DNA from: Candidatus Nitrosopelagicus sp.
GTDB taxonomy: Archaea; Thermoproteota; Nitrososphaeria; Nitrososphaerales; Nitrosopumilaceae
Direction of reading: 5' to 3'
Length of the DNA: 64,000 bases
Assembly (NCBI GenBank): GCA_028345295.1
Contig: JAOMDA010000001.1
Location: 124,001-188,000, forward strand
A program made the position numbers and the translations under genes. Positions 27,178-35,942 of this stretch are shown here, piece after piece. The notes beneath the pieces are model-generated. The model made no database searches and had not been told where the DNA came from. It saw only the letters and a list, made by a program, of their open reading frames with translations. Positions within the stretch are counted from its first letter, which is position 1, and each line of letters begins with the position of its first letter.

Positions 27178-28251
27178 ATGAAAAAGAAAGTGGCAATTAT
27201 TGGCGTTACAGGTTCTGTAGGACAGGAATTTGTTCAATCATTGCATAATCATCCATGGTTTGAGGTAACACAAATCGCAGCATCTGAGCGTACCGCCGGA
27301 AAAAAATATCTTGATGCTATCAGGGATGCTAATGGTATTGTTGCATGGGATGTAAGCGGTCCAATTCCAGATTATATCAAAGAGATGAAAGTGTTGACAA
27401 TAGATGAGGTAGATATTACACAATTAGATTTGATTTTCTCAGCAGTAGAATCTGTTGCTGCAAGAGATATTGAAACTAAATTTGCAAAGGATTTACCTGT
27501 GATTTCAACTTCTTCTGCATATCGATACGAGGAAGATGTTCCAATTCTTATTCCAGGTGTAAATGATGAACAGGCAGAACTACTGGAAATTCAGAAGAAG
27601 AATAGAGACTGGAAAGGTTGGGTTGCCCCACTACCAAATTGTACTACAACTGGACTAGCTATTACACTAAAACCATTACTTGAAAAATATGGTGCAAAAA
27701 AAGTCATGATGACTTCGATGCAAGCAATATCTGGTGGTGGAAAGACCGGTGTATCTGCAATGGGAATAACTGATAACATTCTACCATACATTCCAAAAGA
27801 AGAAGGAAAGGTAAGAAAAGAAACCAGAAAAATCCTAGGTAAACTAAAAGATGGTAAAATTGAAGATGCAGACATTAGAGTTAGTTGTACCTGTACCCGT
27901 GTACCAGTAATTGATGGACACACTGAATCAGTTTTTGTGGAAACTGAAAAAGAAATTGATCCAAGTATGGCAAAAGATACCTACAATGATTACAACAAAG
28001 AAATTTCTGTAGCAGGATTACCCTCAGCACCAGAAGAATATTATGCATTCCATGAGGATCCAACAAGACCACAACCAAGAATGGAAAGAGAAGTGGGTGA
28101 CGGAATGACTACAACAATTGGAAGAGTTGAAAAAGAAGAGCTGTTTGAAAATGGTCTAAAGTACATGCTGTTTTCTCACAATAAAAAAATGGGCTCTGCA
28201 AAAGGTGCAGTATTGCTAGCTGAGATGCTATACAAAAAAGATAAGATTTAG
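27178..28251 (+). CDS. asd: Aspartate-semialdehyde dehydrogenase family protein
   Basis: 357 aa. NADP-binding N-terminus VAIIGVTGSVGQEFVQSLHNHPWF, active-site Cys in LPNCTTTGLAI, SMQAISGGGKTGV and late His in RVPVIDGHTES match archaeal Asd. It would reduce aspartyl phosphate to the semialdehyde for Lys/Thr/Met synthesis. The malonyl-CoA reductase of crenarchaeal carbon fixation belongs to the same family, so a role in the 3HP/4HB cycle cannot be excluded from sequence. The gene is divergent from the cobalamin operon. Confidence 0.88.
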   Translation: MKKKVAIIGVTGSVGQEFVQSLHNHPWFEVTQIAASERTAGKKYLDAIRDANGIVAWDVSGPIPDYIKEMKVLTIDEVDITQLDLIFSAVESVAARDIETKFAKDLPVISTSSAYRYEEDVPILIPGVNDEQAELLEIQKKNRDWKGWVAPLPNCTTTGLAITLKPLLEKYGAKKVMMTSMQAISGGGKTGVSAMGITDNILPYIPKEEGKVRKETRKILGKLKDGKIEDADIRVSCTCTRVPVIDGHTESVFVETEKEIDPSMAKDTYNDYNKEISVAGLPSAPEEYYAFHEDPTRPQPRMEREVGDGMTTTIGRVEKEELFENGLKYMLFSHNKKMGSAKGAVLLAEMLYKKDKI

Positions 28252-28346
28252 TGAAAAAAATAATAAAAATTTCAAAAATAGCTTTATTATAGGTCGAATA
28301 ATTCATTGTGCAGGTGTCATAAACGGCTAAAGTTGATAATTTAGAC

Positions 28347-28781
28347 TTGAAGATTTTATCTGAATTATCTAGTGATGCATCAATCTCTGTTCCAAAACTT
28401 GCAGAAAAAATTAACACAAATTCATCAGTTGTGTATAGTAGAATCAAGCGTTTGCTTAAACAAAAATTAATTAAAAAATTTACAATTGATGTTAATGATA
28501 AGGAGTTAGGATATGGTGTTAAATCAGTTACGGGAATCAACATGGATTCCAAGAAACGTGATAGTATAATTGAGCAATTATTCAATATTGACGGAGTGAG
28601 AGAAATTTCAGAAGTTACAGGAAGATTTGACATAATGGTTACAATGTATGCTAAAAACCTAAATGATATGCACAAAGTTGTCTCAGGCAAGATTGGTAAA
28701 ATTGACGGAATTGTCGGATCTGAGAGCTTTATTGAGATGAAAAGAAGAACAAAATCAATGCCTTACCTAGTGGATGAATAG
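28347..28781 (+). CDS. Lrp/AsnC family transcriptional regulator
   Basis: 144 aa. Winged-helix N-terminus (LKILSELSSDASISVPKLAEKI then NTNSSVVYSRIKRL) and a C-terminal RAM ligand domain (GVREISEVTGRFDIMVTMYA). The TTG at 28347 is the only usual start codon; the frame is closed by a TAA at 28320, and the codons between read like the usual KVDNLDL lead-in. So the start is slightly uncertain. Lies between asd and ctaB on the same strand. Confidence 0.88.
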   Translation: MKILSELSSDASISVPKLAEKINTNSSVVYSRIKRLLKQKLIKKFTIDVNDKELGYGVKSVTGINMDSKKRDSIIEQLFNIDGVREISEVTGRFDIMVTMYAKNLNDMHKVVSGKIGKIDGIVGSESFIEMKRRTKSMPYLVDE

Positions 28782-28816
28782 TTTGATATTTATTTTTTGG
28801 AAGTTGATAGAATAGT

Positions 28817-29746
28817 ATGCAAACAGCACCTACCGAATCAAAATTCAAGACATACTATGAGCTAACAAAACCAAAGATCTGGTATTTGCTGGTTTTTACT
28901 GCATTAGGAACTGCAGTCACTGCATCAAATATCTACAGTATTGAAATTTCAATTGGAACGTGGATTCTGATGCTTTTCGGTGTAGCTGCTGGTTCTGCAG
29001 CTGCCAATACTTTGACGAATTATCATGACAGAGACATTGACGCCATTATGGAGAGAACAAAAGAAAGACCAATTCCAAGTGAGAGAATTTATCCTGCAGA
29101 AAAGGCACGAGACTTTGGATTAATCTTAGCTGGTGTTTCTATTGCATGTGCATTTGGAATTGCATTTACAACAGGATTCTGGAATGGAATTTGGTGTGGA
29201 ATTTTTATGGCTTTTGGATTAGCAGATAATATTATTATTTACAGTCATGCATTGAAAAGAAAAAGCCAGCTTAACATTATACTAGGTGGCTTTTCAGGCG
29301 GTGCACCAGCAATGATTGGTTATGCTGCAGTAACACTAACTGGACTCTGGGACTTTGGACTTATTATGGCAGGCTTGGTATTCATCTGGATTCCAATGCA
29401 CATCTGGGCTTTAACATTACATTTCAGAGATGACTATCAGAAAGTTAAAGTTCCAATGCTCACTGCAGTGTTATCTGAAAAAACATCTGCTCGAGTAATA
29501 GCAGGCACAACACTCATGATGGTTTTGTTTAGTGTAGTTCCATTCTTTTTGACAACTGATACAGGTGAGCCAGTAATGGGTGAAGTCTATCTATACACTG
29601 CAATTGCATCAGGTGCACTAATGATAGTACTAAGCGCCTGGGTTGTTGCAAAGCCAACTGAAAAATCCTCGTGGGTCTTGTTCAAGTTTTCAAGTCCATA
29701 CTTGGCAGTATTGTTTATTGCACTGATGGTTGATTCTGCACTTTAA
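28817..29746 (+). CDS. ctaB: Protoheme IX farnesyltransferase (heme O synthase)
   Basis: 309-aa UbiA-superfamily membrane prenyltransferase that makes heme O, the precursor of heme A for terminal oxidase. The first Asp-rich motif is NYHDRDIDAIMERTKERP, the second follows LHFRDDYQKVKVPML; about nine membrane helices. Its stop interlocks with that of the convergent methyltransferase in a TTAA. Confidence 0.94.
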   Translation: MQTAPTESKFKTYYELTKPKIWYLLVFTALGTAVTASNIYSIEISIGTWILMLFGVAAGSAAANTLTNYHDRDIDAIMERTKERPIPSERIYPAEKARDFGLILAGVSIACAFGIAFTTGFWNGIWCGIFMAFGLADNIIIYSHALKRKSQLNIILGGFSGGAPAMIGYAAVTLTGLWDFGLIMAGLVFIWIPMHIWALTLHFRDDYQKVKVPMLTAVLSEKTSARVIAGTTLMMVLFSVVPFFLTTDTGEPVMGEVYLYTAIASGALMIVLSAWVVAKPTEKSSWVLFKFSSPYLAVLFIALMVDSAL

Positions 29747-30594
29747 CCAAACTCTGCAAAAGTATACGGCGTATCAATTGCTTCATTAAAACTCCATACT
29801 GTAGGTAGAACAGCTGTTTGAATCACCTTCAGATTGTTCTTTTCAATTAATGAACTCCAACCTCCATCTTTTCTGTCGTTAAGAGAATACTTTTCAGAAT
29901 AACTCCCAGTCAAAACCATACAGGTTTTTTGTTTTAATTCAGAATCAAGATGTGTAAGAATGCTGGTTGCTAAAATTTCTCCACCCATCTGAGCCAAACC
30001 ACCAATGAAGAATGCGGGTTTTTCTAGATTGAGGCTCAAATAATCAAATTTTACTGCATCTGCACCTACTGGGTTAAAATCAACTTTGGTAGTTTCGCAG
30101 ATTGACTCTTGTAGTTCAACTAGCATATCGTCAATCTCAATTGCATGTGCATCCAATCCTAAAATTTTTGCACAATATGCAATTCGTCCGTCACCTGAAC
30201 CAATGTCAAGCACTTCTTTGTAATTGAGAGTTTTTGCTATACTTGTGATGATGTAGGCTGTTAGCATCCAAGTTGGAGAAAATGGTTGGTAGCTTGAACC
30301 ATGGCTAATGCTATTTAGCCAAAATTTGTTAATGTCGCCCTCATACACCATACATACTGTTTGGTTGATTTTCTCTTCATACGAATTATAGTAAATGGGA
30401 TTATTCCTGACAAACAAATGAAGTGCATCTAGTTCGTTTTGACCTATTGGAAAATAATCAGATTTTGATAATGGAATTACTTCTTGGATGTGGCTGGTTC
30501 CTGAATAAGTACGCCTAAATTCTTGTTTTAGATTAACCAGGTTTTTTGATACTTCTTCAATCATTTTTAATTCCGTTTTCATACTGTTCAACAA
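29743..30594 (-). CDS. Class I SAM-dependent methyltransferase, substrate unknown
   Basis: 283 aa with motif I VLDIGSGDGRIAYCAKILG and acidic motif EIDD near the middle, and a long N-terminal extension of about 130 residues. No substrate is evident. The first Met overlaps the upstream coiled-coil gene by 38 nt; a Met at codon 11 (30564) would lessen this to 8 nt. Last gene of the minus-strand UbiD-containing run. Confidence 0.78.
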   Translation of the reverse strand: MLNSMKTELKMIEEVSKNLVNLKQEFRRTYSGTSHIQEVIPLSKSDYFPIGQNELDALHLFVRNNPIYYNSYEEKINQTVCMVYEGDINKFWLNSISHGSSYQPFSPTWMLTAYIITSIAKTLNYKEVLDIGSGDGRIAYCAKILGLDAHAIEIDDMLVELQESICETTKVDFNPVGADAVKFDYLSLNLEKPAFFIGGLAQMGGEILATSILTHLDSELKQKTCMVLTGSYSEKYSLNDRKDGGWSSLIEKNNLKVIQTAVLPTVWSFNEAIDTPYTFAEFG

Positions 30595-31003
30595 ATTCTT
30601 TGGTGCTCATTATTTCACGTAATTCCTTGTATAGACTGGCTTCTTTTTCTATGGTTTCTTTTGTTTTTTGACCAGATTCTTTTGCCAGTAGTTTGAGATT
30701 TTCAGTGTTTTTTTGAATAGAATCTGTCAACTGTATTAAAATTTTAGGATGAAAAGATGCGTTAAACTCTTCTGAAATGTATTTTTGAATTTTATCAATT
30801 CTACCTAACAATGCTTCATGCTCTGGATTTGTTTGGAAATTTTCCTTTAGTACTTTGGCAAGTGAGTCTACCTTGATTGCCTGATAATACACGTCAATTA
30901 TCTCAGGTATGGTTTTGTCTGATTTTTTTTGTATTGACTCAAGAGCATCTTGTAATTTCTTTGATTCAGAATCAAATAGTTCGGATGATTGCTCGGAATC
31001 CAT
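30557..31003 (-). CDS. Coiled-coil hypothetical protein
   Basis: 148 aa, almost wholly helical and highly charged, with no Cys and no membrane segment (for example SGQKTKETIEKEASLYKEL). No family is recognised. It overlaps the downstream methyltransferase gene and follows the MDR gene by 37 nt in the same direction, so it may act with the methyltransferase as a structural partner. Confidence 0.7.
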   Translation of the reverse strand: MDSEQSSELFDSESKKLQDALESIQKKSDKTIPEIIDVYYQAIKVDSLAKVLKENFQTNPEHEALLGRIDKIQKYISEEFNASFHPKILIQLTDSIQKNTENLKLLAKESGQKTKETIEKEASLYKELREIMSTKEFVEQYENGIKND

Positions 31004-31040
31004 AGATTATTGCTATTGGATGTATTTTTATTTCTAGAGG

Positions 31041-32111
31041 TTAGTCTGGCTTTAGAATTATCTTACCAACTAGGCCTTTTCCATTCAACATCTTGTTGTG
31101 TGCATCTACTGCATTCTCAAATGTATAAACAGAATCAATTATTGCTTTTATTTTTCCCTTACCCATCCAGTAAAATCCCTGCTCTAGCTCAGCTCGTGTT
31201 CCTTGTGTAGAACCTAGTATGTCGATTCCTTTGAAGAATATCTGACGTAGGTCTGTTGGTGCATCATAACCAGTTGTAGCTCCAGTAGTTACCATTATTG
31301 CGCCATATTTCAAAAGTGTAAGTTCTTTGTTAAAATGCGAGCCGCCAATGTGCTCAAAGATTACGTCTATTCCTGGTCCTCCAACAATTTTTTTTGTAAT
31401 TGCTCTAACTTCTTTGTGCCAATCATCTTTTCTGTGATCTACTGCATAATCGGCACCAATTTCTTTTAGTCTTTCTAGCTTGTCAGGACTTGCAGTAGCA
31501 ATAACAGTACAGCCATAAAGTTTGGCAATTTGAATTCCAAAAATTCCAACACCAGAACTGCCTCCCATTACGAGTACAGTCTGACCTGGTCTAATCTTGG
31601 CTCTGCCTACCAACATGTGCCAAGATGTCAATAGAGTCATTGAGGCAGCTGCTGCCTCCTCATAACTCACATTATCTGGAATTTTTAGTACGTTGATTTC
31701 TGGAAGATGTGTGACTTCACAATAGCCACCCCAAAGTGGTCCAGTTTCAAATCCCCAAATTTTTCGTTTTCTACAATTGTATTCTTTACCGTCAGTACAT
31801 GGAGCACATACTCTACACGACATGTTTCCGTGAGAAACTATTCTGTCACCAACTTTGATGTTCTTTACATTTTCACCAATTGCAATTACCTCACCTGCAG
31901 CATCGGTTCCAGAAATGTGTGGCAGTGGAACAGCAAGTGGCTTTCCTCGCATTCCCCAAATGTCATCATAGTTTAATGATGCAGCCTTTACGCGAAATAC
32001 AACTTCATCTGGTTTTGGAGTAGGTTCTGGAATGTCCTTTATCTGTAAAATAGATTCAAAGTCATTATCCTCTGCATATTTTTCGTAAACTAATGCCTTC
32101 ATTGGTTTCAC
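31041..32111 (-). CDS. Medium-chain dehydrogenase/reductase (MDR) without catalytic zinc, paralogue 1
   Basis: 356 aa. GroES-like N half and Rossmann domain with VLVMGGSSGVGIFGIQIAKLYGC. The structural zinc lobe is kept (CRVCAPCTDGKEYNC). The catalytic zinc ligands of alcohol dehydrogenases are missing: the Cys position reads NYDDIWG and the GHE position reads GTD. So this is more likely an enoyl or acryloyl-CoA/quinone-type NAD(P)H reductase than an alcohol dehydrogenase. A close paralogue lies at 45100-46179. Its start overlaps the ubiD stop by 4 nt. Confidence 0.85.
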   Translation of the reverse strand: MKPMKALVYEKYAEDNDFESILQIKDIPEPTPKPDEVVFRVKAASLNYDDIWGMRGKPLAVPLPHISGTDAAGEVIAIGENVKNIKVGDRIVSHGNMSCRVCAPCTDGKEYNCRKRKIWGFETGPLWGGYCEVTHLPEINVLKIPDNVSYEEAAAASMTLLTSWHMLVGRAKIRPGQTVLVMGGSSGVGIFGIQIAKLYGCTVIATASPDKLERLKEIGADYAVDHRKDDWHKEVRAITKKIVGGPGIDVIFEHIGGSHFNKELTLLKYGAIMVTTGATTGYDAPTDLRQIFFKGIDILGSTQGTRAELEQGFYWMGKGKIKAIIDSVYTFENAVDAHNKMLNGKGLVGKIILKPD

Positions 32112-33436
32112 AGATAATCTTTTAGAGAAATTTTATTGATTTTTGGAATGTCTGCCAACTCAAATCCTTCCTTTCTTCTGTTTAGTGGTCTTGTTGCATC
32201 AATTCCTAGTTTTGCAGTTTTAAGATTTTTTTGATCACTGGAAGGATCCAAACTAGAGCCTCTGACATTTTTTATCAAAACTAGGTCTTTGTCTGCCTGG
32301 AACCTTGTTGCCATGGCATACTCAACTTGCTCTGCTGAAGATGGATCAATGTCATCGTCTACAACTGTAACCATTTTGAGGGAGCGATGAGACTCAAAGA
32401 CTTGTTTGATAATCTTCTTAACGTTAGTTGTTTTTGTTTTTGAAATCTGAACTACTGCATGTAGCCAATTAGAGCCACCATTTGACATTGCAATCTGTCT
32501 AGTTTGAGGAAATTTCTTCTTTAGAACTCCATTTAGTTTTGATTCAATCGGCATGCCCATCAGTAAATGATGCTCGCCATATCCTGAAAGAATATCATGG
32601 AAAATTGGATTATTCCTGAAATACATCTTTTCTAACTCAAAGACTGGCTGTTTTCTAGGCTGATCGTATGTCTTTAGCATCTCAACCATCCACTCCTTGT
32701 GTGTTTTATCCTTGAGAATCTTCCCTTCCATGACTATTTCCGTGCCTGAGGGAACATGCATTTTTGAAAATGGACATTTTACAAGTGTGAGTTTTTTTGA
32801 TAAAAGTGAATTTGCAATTTCCAATTCATCTTTTCCCCAATCAGCCTGGTATGCACCTGCAATTGAAATTGCGGGATGTACACCAACTGCTATTGCAACT
32901 TTAAGATCTTCACCATGTTCTTTTGCTGAAACGAAATTTCTGTGAAGATGTCTACCTTCTACCATTCTAATGGAAAAATGTTTTTTGTCAATTGGCATAA
33001 GACGATGAAAAGAAGAATTCTGTGCTCGAAGTTCTGGGTTTTTAGAATAAACTATTGATGATGTTATGAATGGTCCTGATTCTTTTGCAAAATGTGTAAC
33101 AATTGGTAATATGGAAAGATCAGTGGCTGAGTTTTCAAAAAATTTTCCTGACGTTGTAGTTTTTGGTTTTGATGCATTTTTAATTGCCTTAATTATTGGC
33201 TCATGAATATCTTTTTTTGCACCAACTGCTAATGAGAATCGGTCTCTTGTTCCCACAAGATTACTTACCAAGCGAAATTTGCTTTCTTTGATATTTTCAA
33301 AAAGTAATGCCTTTCCGCCTTCCGCATGTGCAGTTAGTGCTGCAATTTCATATTTACTGGATACTTTTTTCTTTATTACCATCAAATCTTTTGTTTTTTT
33401 GATTTGAGTAAGAAATTCTCGAAGATCTTTAGTCAT
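32108..33436 (-). CDS. ubiD: UbiD-family (prenyl-FMN dependent) decarboxylase
   Basis: 442-aa reversible decarboxylase of unsaturated or aromatic acids, needing prenylated FMN made by UbiX. LREFLTQIKKTKDLMVI start, SIRMVEGRHLHRN and VAIAVGVHPAISIAGA region, SVDDDIDPSS-like VVDDDIDPSSAEQVEYAMATR are typical. Overlaps the LpdD-like gene by 8 nt and the MDR by 4 nt. No UbiX is in the window. Substrate unknown; quinone or aromatic acid metabolism are options. Confidence 0.92.
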   Translation of the reverse strand: MTKDLREFLTQIKKTKDLMVIKKKVSSKYEIAALTAHAEGGKALLFENIKESKFRLVSNLVGTRDRFSLAVGAKKDIHEPIIKAIKNASKPKTTTSGKFFENSATDLSILPIVTHFAKESGPFITSSIVYSKNPELRAQNSSFHRLMPIDKKHFSIRMVEGRHLHRNFVSAKEHGEDLKVAIAVGVHPAISIAGAYQADWGKDELEIANSLLSKKLTLVKCPFSKMHVPSGTEIVMEGKILKDKTHKEWMVEMLKTYDQPRKQPVFELEKMYFRNNPIFHDILSGYGEHHLLMGMPIESKLNGVLKKKFPQTRQIAMSNGGSNWLHAVVQISKTKTTNVKKIIKQVFESHRSLKMVTVVDDDIDPSSAEQVEYAMATRFQADKDLVLIKNVRGSSLDPSSDQKNLKTAKLGIDATRPLNRRKEGFELADIPKINKISLKDYL

Positions 33437-33767
33437 TCTCTGTTATCTCCATAATCTTGTTCATTATTTGTTTTGTTGATTCTTTATCCAATTCCCTTTC
33501 AATAGAAGCCGTAACTAAACAAACTCCTTTTTTATTTGTGGCAATTTTTTCTGCAATTAATTTCAAAAATAATGAATCCGATTTTGCAGGAATAATAGTG
33601 GTTGTGGTCGGTACTGGACCTGTATTAATTGAAGCAATCATACCACCAACCTTTTTTGGACCCTCATAAACAGATACAAAATTACCATTATCAAAGTGTA
33701 GTATCTCAACTATGAACTTTCGTTGATTTACATTGACGACTTCCTTCGAAAACCCTGTCTCTGACAA
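33429..33767 (-). CDS. LpdD-like small protein, putative UbiD partner
   Basis: 112 aa. The pattern VGGMIASINTGPVP, then KSDSLFLKLIAEKIA and a C-terminal KESTKQIMNKI resembles the LpdD-type domain found next to UbiD decarboxylases and proposed to help prenyl-FMN handling. Recognised from residue pattern and from its 8-nt overlap with ubiD; not proven. No Cys clusters or membrane segments. Confidence 0.6.
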   Translation of the reverse strand: MSETGFSKEVVNVNQRKFIVEILHFDNGNFVSVYEGPKKVGGMIASINTGPVPTTTTIIPAKSDSLFLKLIAEKIATNKKGVCLVTASIERELDKESTKQIMNKIMEITEND

Positions 33768-33784
33768 TAATTAGCTTTTAGTGA

Positions 33785-34225
33785 TTAGGCGTTTATTGCT
33801 ATCGGTTTGGTTCTAACTCCAAATGCTTCGTCGACTAGTCCTTTTGCTTTTTTGACAGTCATGCCTTCAGATTTTCTTAGTTCTGCTATGGTCTTTGTTT
33901 TCGTCCATCCTTCGCTTACAGCAGTTTCCATTGTTGCAGTAACAAATTCAGATGATTCAGCTGAAATTGCTATTGCTTCGGGTTTCTCGCTAACTCGAGG
34001 TTGTACGGATGCTGCTGCGTCGGCTTCTACTCTTGCTCTGAGTTTGGCTTTATATTTCAGATTTCGTGGTTTGGTTCTTAATCGGTAGCCACAACATGGG
34101 CACCAAAGTCCTTCCCATTTTATGAAAATTTCACAGATTTGGCATCGTCTCTGACCAGATGCATATCGTCCAGTTCCTACTGGTTTTTGTGCTTTGTATC
34201 TTGTGCAAATTCCTTTACATGTCAT
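33785..34225 (-). CDS. Thaumarchaeal zinc-ribbon protein, function unknown
   Basis: 146 aa. The N-terminal third carries CKGIC, CQIC and CPCC clusters around basic stretches (GYRLRTKPRNLKYKAK), suggesting one or two zinc sites and nucleic-acid binding. The C-terminal two-thirds is acidic/alanine-rich and then helical. I recall similar zinc modules recurring in thaumarchaeal genomes, but cannot give a function. Possibly the first gene of the UbiD operon (17-nt gap). Confidence 0.7.
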   Translation of the reverse strand: MTCKGICTRYKAQKPVGTGRYASGQRRCQICEIFIKWEGLWCPCCGYRLRTKPRNLKYKAKLRARVEADAAASVQPRVSEKPEAIAISAESSEFVTATMETAVSEGWTKTKTIAELRKSEGMTVKKAKGLVDEAFGVRTKPIAINA

Positions 34226-34409
34226 TTTTGTTCTATATTATATAGAAATTATAAGTATTTAAAATAGATCAGGTGAATTATTACAAAATTATTCAAATTT
34301 CTTGTAATATATTGATTGATTTATATTTAAAAACTGATCATTTTCAAAAAAAATAAAAAAATGTGTATAAATATCTATGTTTTTCGGACTTAGACAAATT
34401 CAAGTTATT

Positions 34410-34973
34410 TTAACCTGTCATGGACAATGGAAGAACAGACCGCCAATAACCACTTCTTTGTGTAATAAATTGTGCAGAAAGCATATCACGTTTACCTCTC
34501 TGATTATAATTTTTTATTTTCAATGTAGTGTTTGATTCATCTACAAATTCAATTTCAAAATTTGAGCAGAATTTTAGATTTAACAATTCAAAAATTTTGT
34601 TTGCAATTATCATGTCACCATTACCAATCTTGACAATCTTTTTTTTGGCTTTAAGTCCAGCCATTAAATTAACTAGATATTCAACTAATTTTTCAATTGA
34701 CGTGAAAAATGTATTAGAAATGTGATTTCCTAGATAGTATATAGATAAACCAATTCTTTGTCCAGGATCAATTCCTAAGAGTAAGATTTTTTCATTTAAA
34801 CCAGAATCTAATTTTTGAACTATTAGACCTTTGACTACTGCAAGTTGTTTTTTGGTAATATCATCAAAAAGTAAAGGAATTGATGTATCTTCGGGAGCCT
34901 CATTTTCTGTAGTAAAAACTAAATCCCCATCATAATCTTGAATTTGATTTGGCAAGATTGAATCATAATTCAT
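34410..34973 (-). CDS. RuvC/YqgF-like RNase H-fold protein, true start probably upstream
   Basis: 187 aa from the only ATG. LLGIDPGQRIGLSIYYLG is a RuvC-like first strand with the metal Asp; the second acidic site is in FVDESNT and the third in KRDMLSA, giving a D-E-D set as in Holliday resolvases. The reading frame continues upstream to a stop at 35067-35069. Those 31 codons read like protein (ARIGIATVFGRQYF, then RFSKILKD) but hold no ATG, GTG or TTG. So either a rare start (ATA/ATT) is used or the N-terminus is lost. Confidence 0.7.
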   Translation of the reverse strand: MNYDSILPNQIQDYDGDLVFTTENEAPEDTSIPLLFDDITKKQLAVVKGLIVQKLDSGLNEKILLLGIDPGQRIGLSIYYLGNHISNTFFTSIEKLVEYLVNLMAGLKAKKKIVKIGNGDMIIANKIFELLNLKFCSNFEIEFVDESNTTLKIKNYNQRGKRDMLSAQFITQRSGYWRSVLPLSMTG

Positions 34974-35194
34974 ATGAAGATCTTTTAGAATTTTTGAGAA
35001 TCGAAAATATTGTCTACCAAATACGGTAGCAATTCCAATTCTAGCATTTTTTATTTGAGTGATAAATTACATTAGAGATTTTTGAAATTTACATGTTATG
35101 GTGAAAAATACTATTTTTTTGGTCAACTTAGGCATAAAAAACATAGAAAAAATATGTCTAATTTGAAATATCTGAAAAATATTCTAAATCTAGT

Positions 35195-35527
35195 TTATGA
35201 TTTTAAAATTGAAGAGACAGTATTTTCAACTGCAGAATCAAAATTTGATTCTATGTTTTTTTGAATATCAGCAAGTTTTTCCTCCCCTTTCTGATGAATT
35301 TTTTCAGATTCCGATTTTGCCTTGGATTTAGATTCCAAGATAATACTTTCTGCCTCTTTTGAAGCAATTTCCTTGGTTTTTTCCATTAAATTATCTATTT
35401 CCTTTTGTACCTTTGAGTTTAGTTGTTTTTTCATATCATCTAATTTGAGATTTAGGGAATCGATGTCAGATTCCAAGCCTGAAAGGGCCTTGATAATTCC
35501 ATCTACTTTTGTTCCAGTTTGACTCAT
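35195..35527 (-). CDS. Coiled-coil protein, ATP-synthase H/E-like composition
   Basis: 110 aa, one long charged helix (LDDMKKQLNSKVQKEIDNLMEK and EAESIILESKSKAKSESEK). The Ala/Glu/Lys-rich heptads recall V/A-type ATPase stalk subunits, but no ATPase genes are near, so only coiled coil is claimed. Start ATG at 35527; 36 nt downstream of the NAC gene in the same direction. Confidence 0.65.
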   Translation of the reverse strand: MSQTGTKVDGIIKALSGLESDIDSLNLKLDDMKKQLNSKVQKEIDNLMEKTKEIASKEAESIILESKSKAKSESEKIHQKGEEKLADIQKNIESNFDSAVENTVSSILKS

Positions 35528-35563
35528 TTACAAAAATTCACTTTCTCCAATAATTAAACCATT

Positions 35564-35911
35564 TCAATTTGTAGTCAACAATAAAATTGCTCTAGCCAGA
35601 TCGCCTTCTGCTTCTGCAAGAGCATTCTTTGCTTTGTCTTCATCAACGTTTGCTTGTTGGCAAACCAAAGCAATATCTTCGTCAGTAAAAATTTGAACTT
35701 CCAATTCTTTTTCTTCATAACTTTCAGCAACTACTTGAAAGATTGAGTTGTCTTTTGCTTTCATCTCAGTGACTGAGGGTTTTGCAATAATAATTTCTTT
35801 TTTATCAGTTTTTATAATAACTTCCTGAACATTTGGGAGTTCTTCCATATCTAGACCCATTTTGTCCATCATTCTTCGCATCTGGCGATTTCCGCCACGT
35901 CCACCCATCAT
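35564..35911 (-). CDS. nac: Archaeal nascent polypeptide-associated complex protein
   Basis: 115 aa with the NAC domain (NVQEVIIKTDKKEIIIAKPSV, then FQVVAESYEEKE) and a C-terminal UBA (EDIALVCQQANVDEDKAKNALAEAEGDLARAILLL). It binds emerging polypeptides at the ribosome exit as a homodimer. The N-terminal MMGGRGGNRQMRRMMDKMG region is the usual Met/Gly/Arg-rich ribosome-contact segment. Confidence 0.96.
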   Translation of the reverse strand: MMGGRGGNRQMRRMMDKMGLDMEELPNVQEVIIKTDKKEIIIAKPSVTEMKAKDNSIFQVVAESYEEKELEVQIFTDEDIALVCQQANVDEDKAKNALAEAEGDLARAILLLTTN

Positions 35912-35942
35912 GAAATGGATTCTCTTTAGGTGACTTTTTAAA

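Noticed and set aside
34226-34409. 184-nt AT-rich spacer, looked at for an RNA gene or repeat
   Set aside because: Only A/T runs and possible TATA elements; no stem-loop, box motifs or repeat seen.
35082-35264. 60-aa plus-strand frame partly in a gene gap
   Set aside because: Its 3' half is antisense to the coiled-coil gene and the 5' half lies in the spacer; no protein-like pattern.
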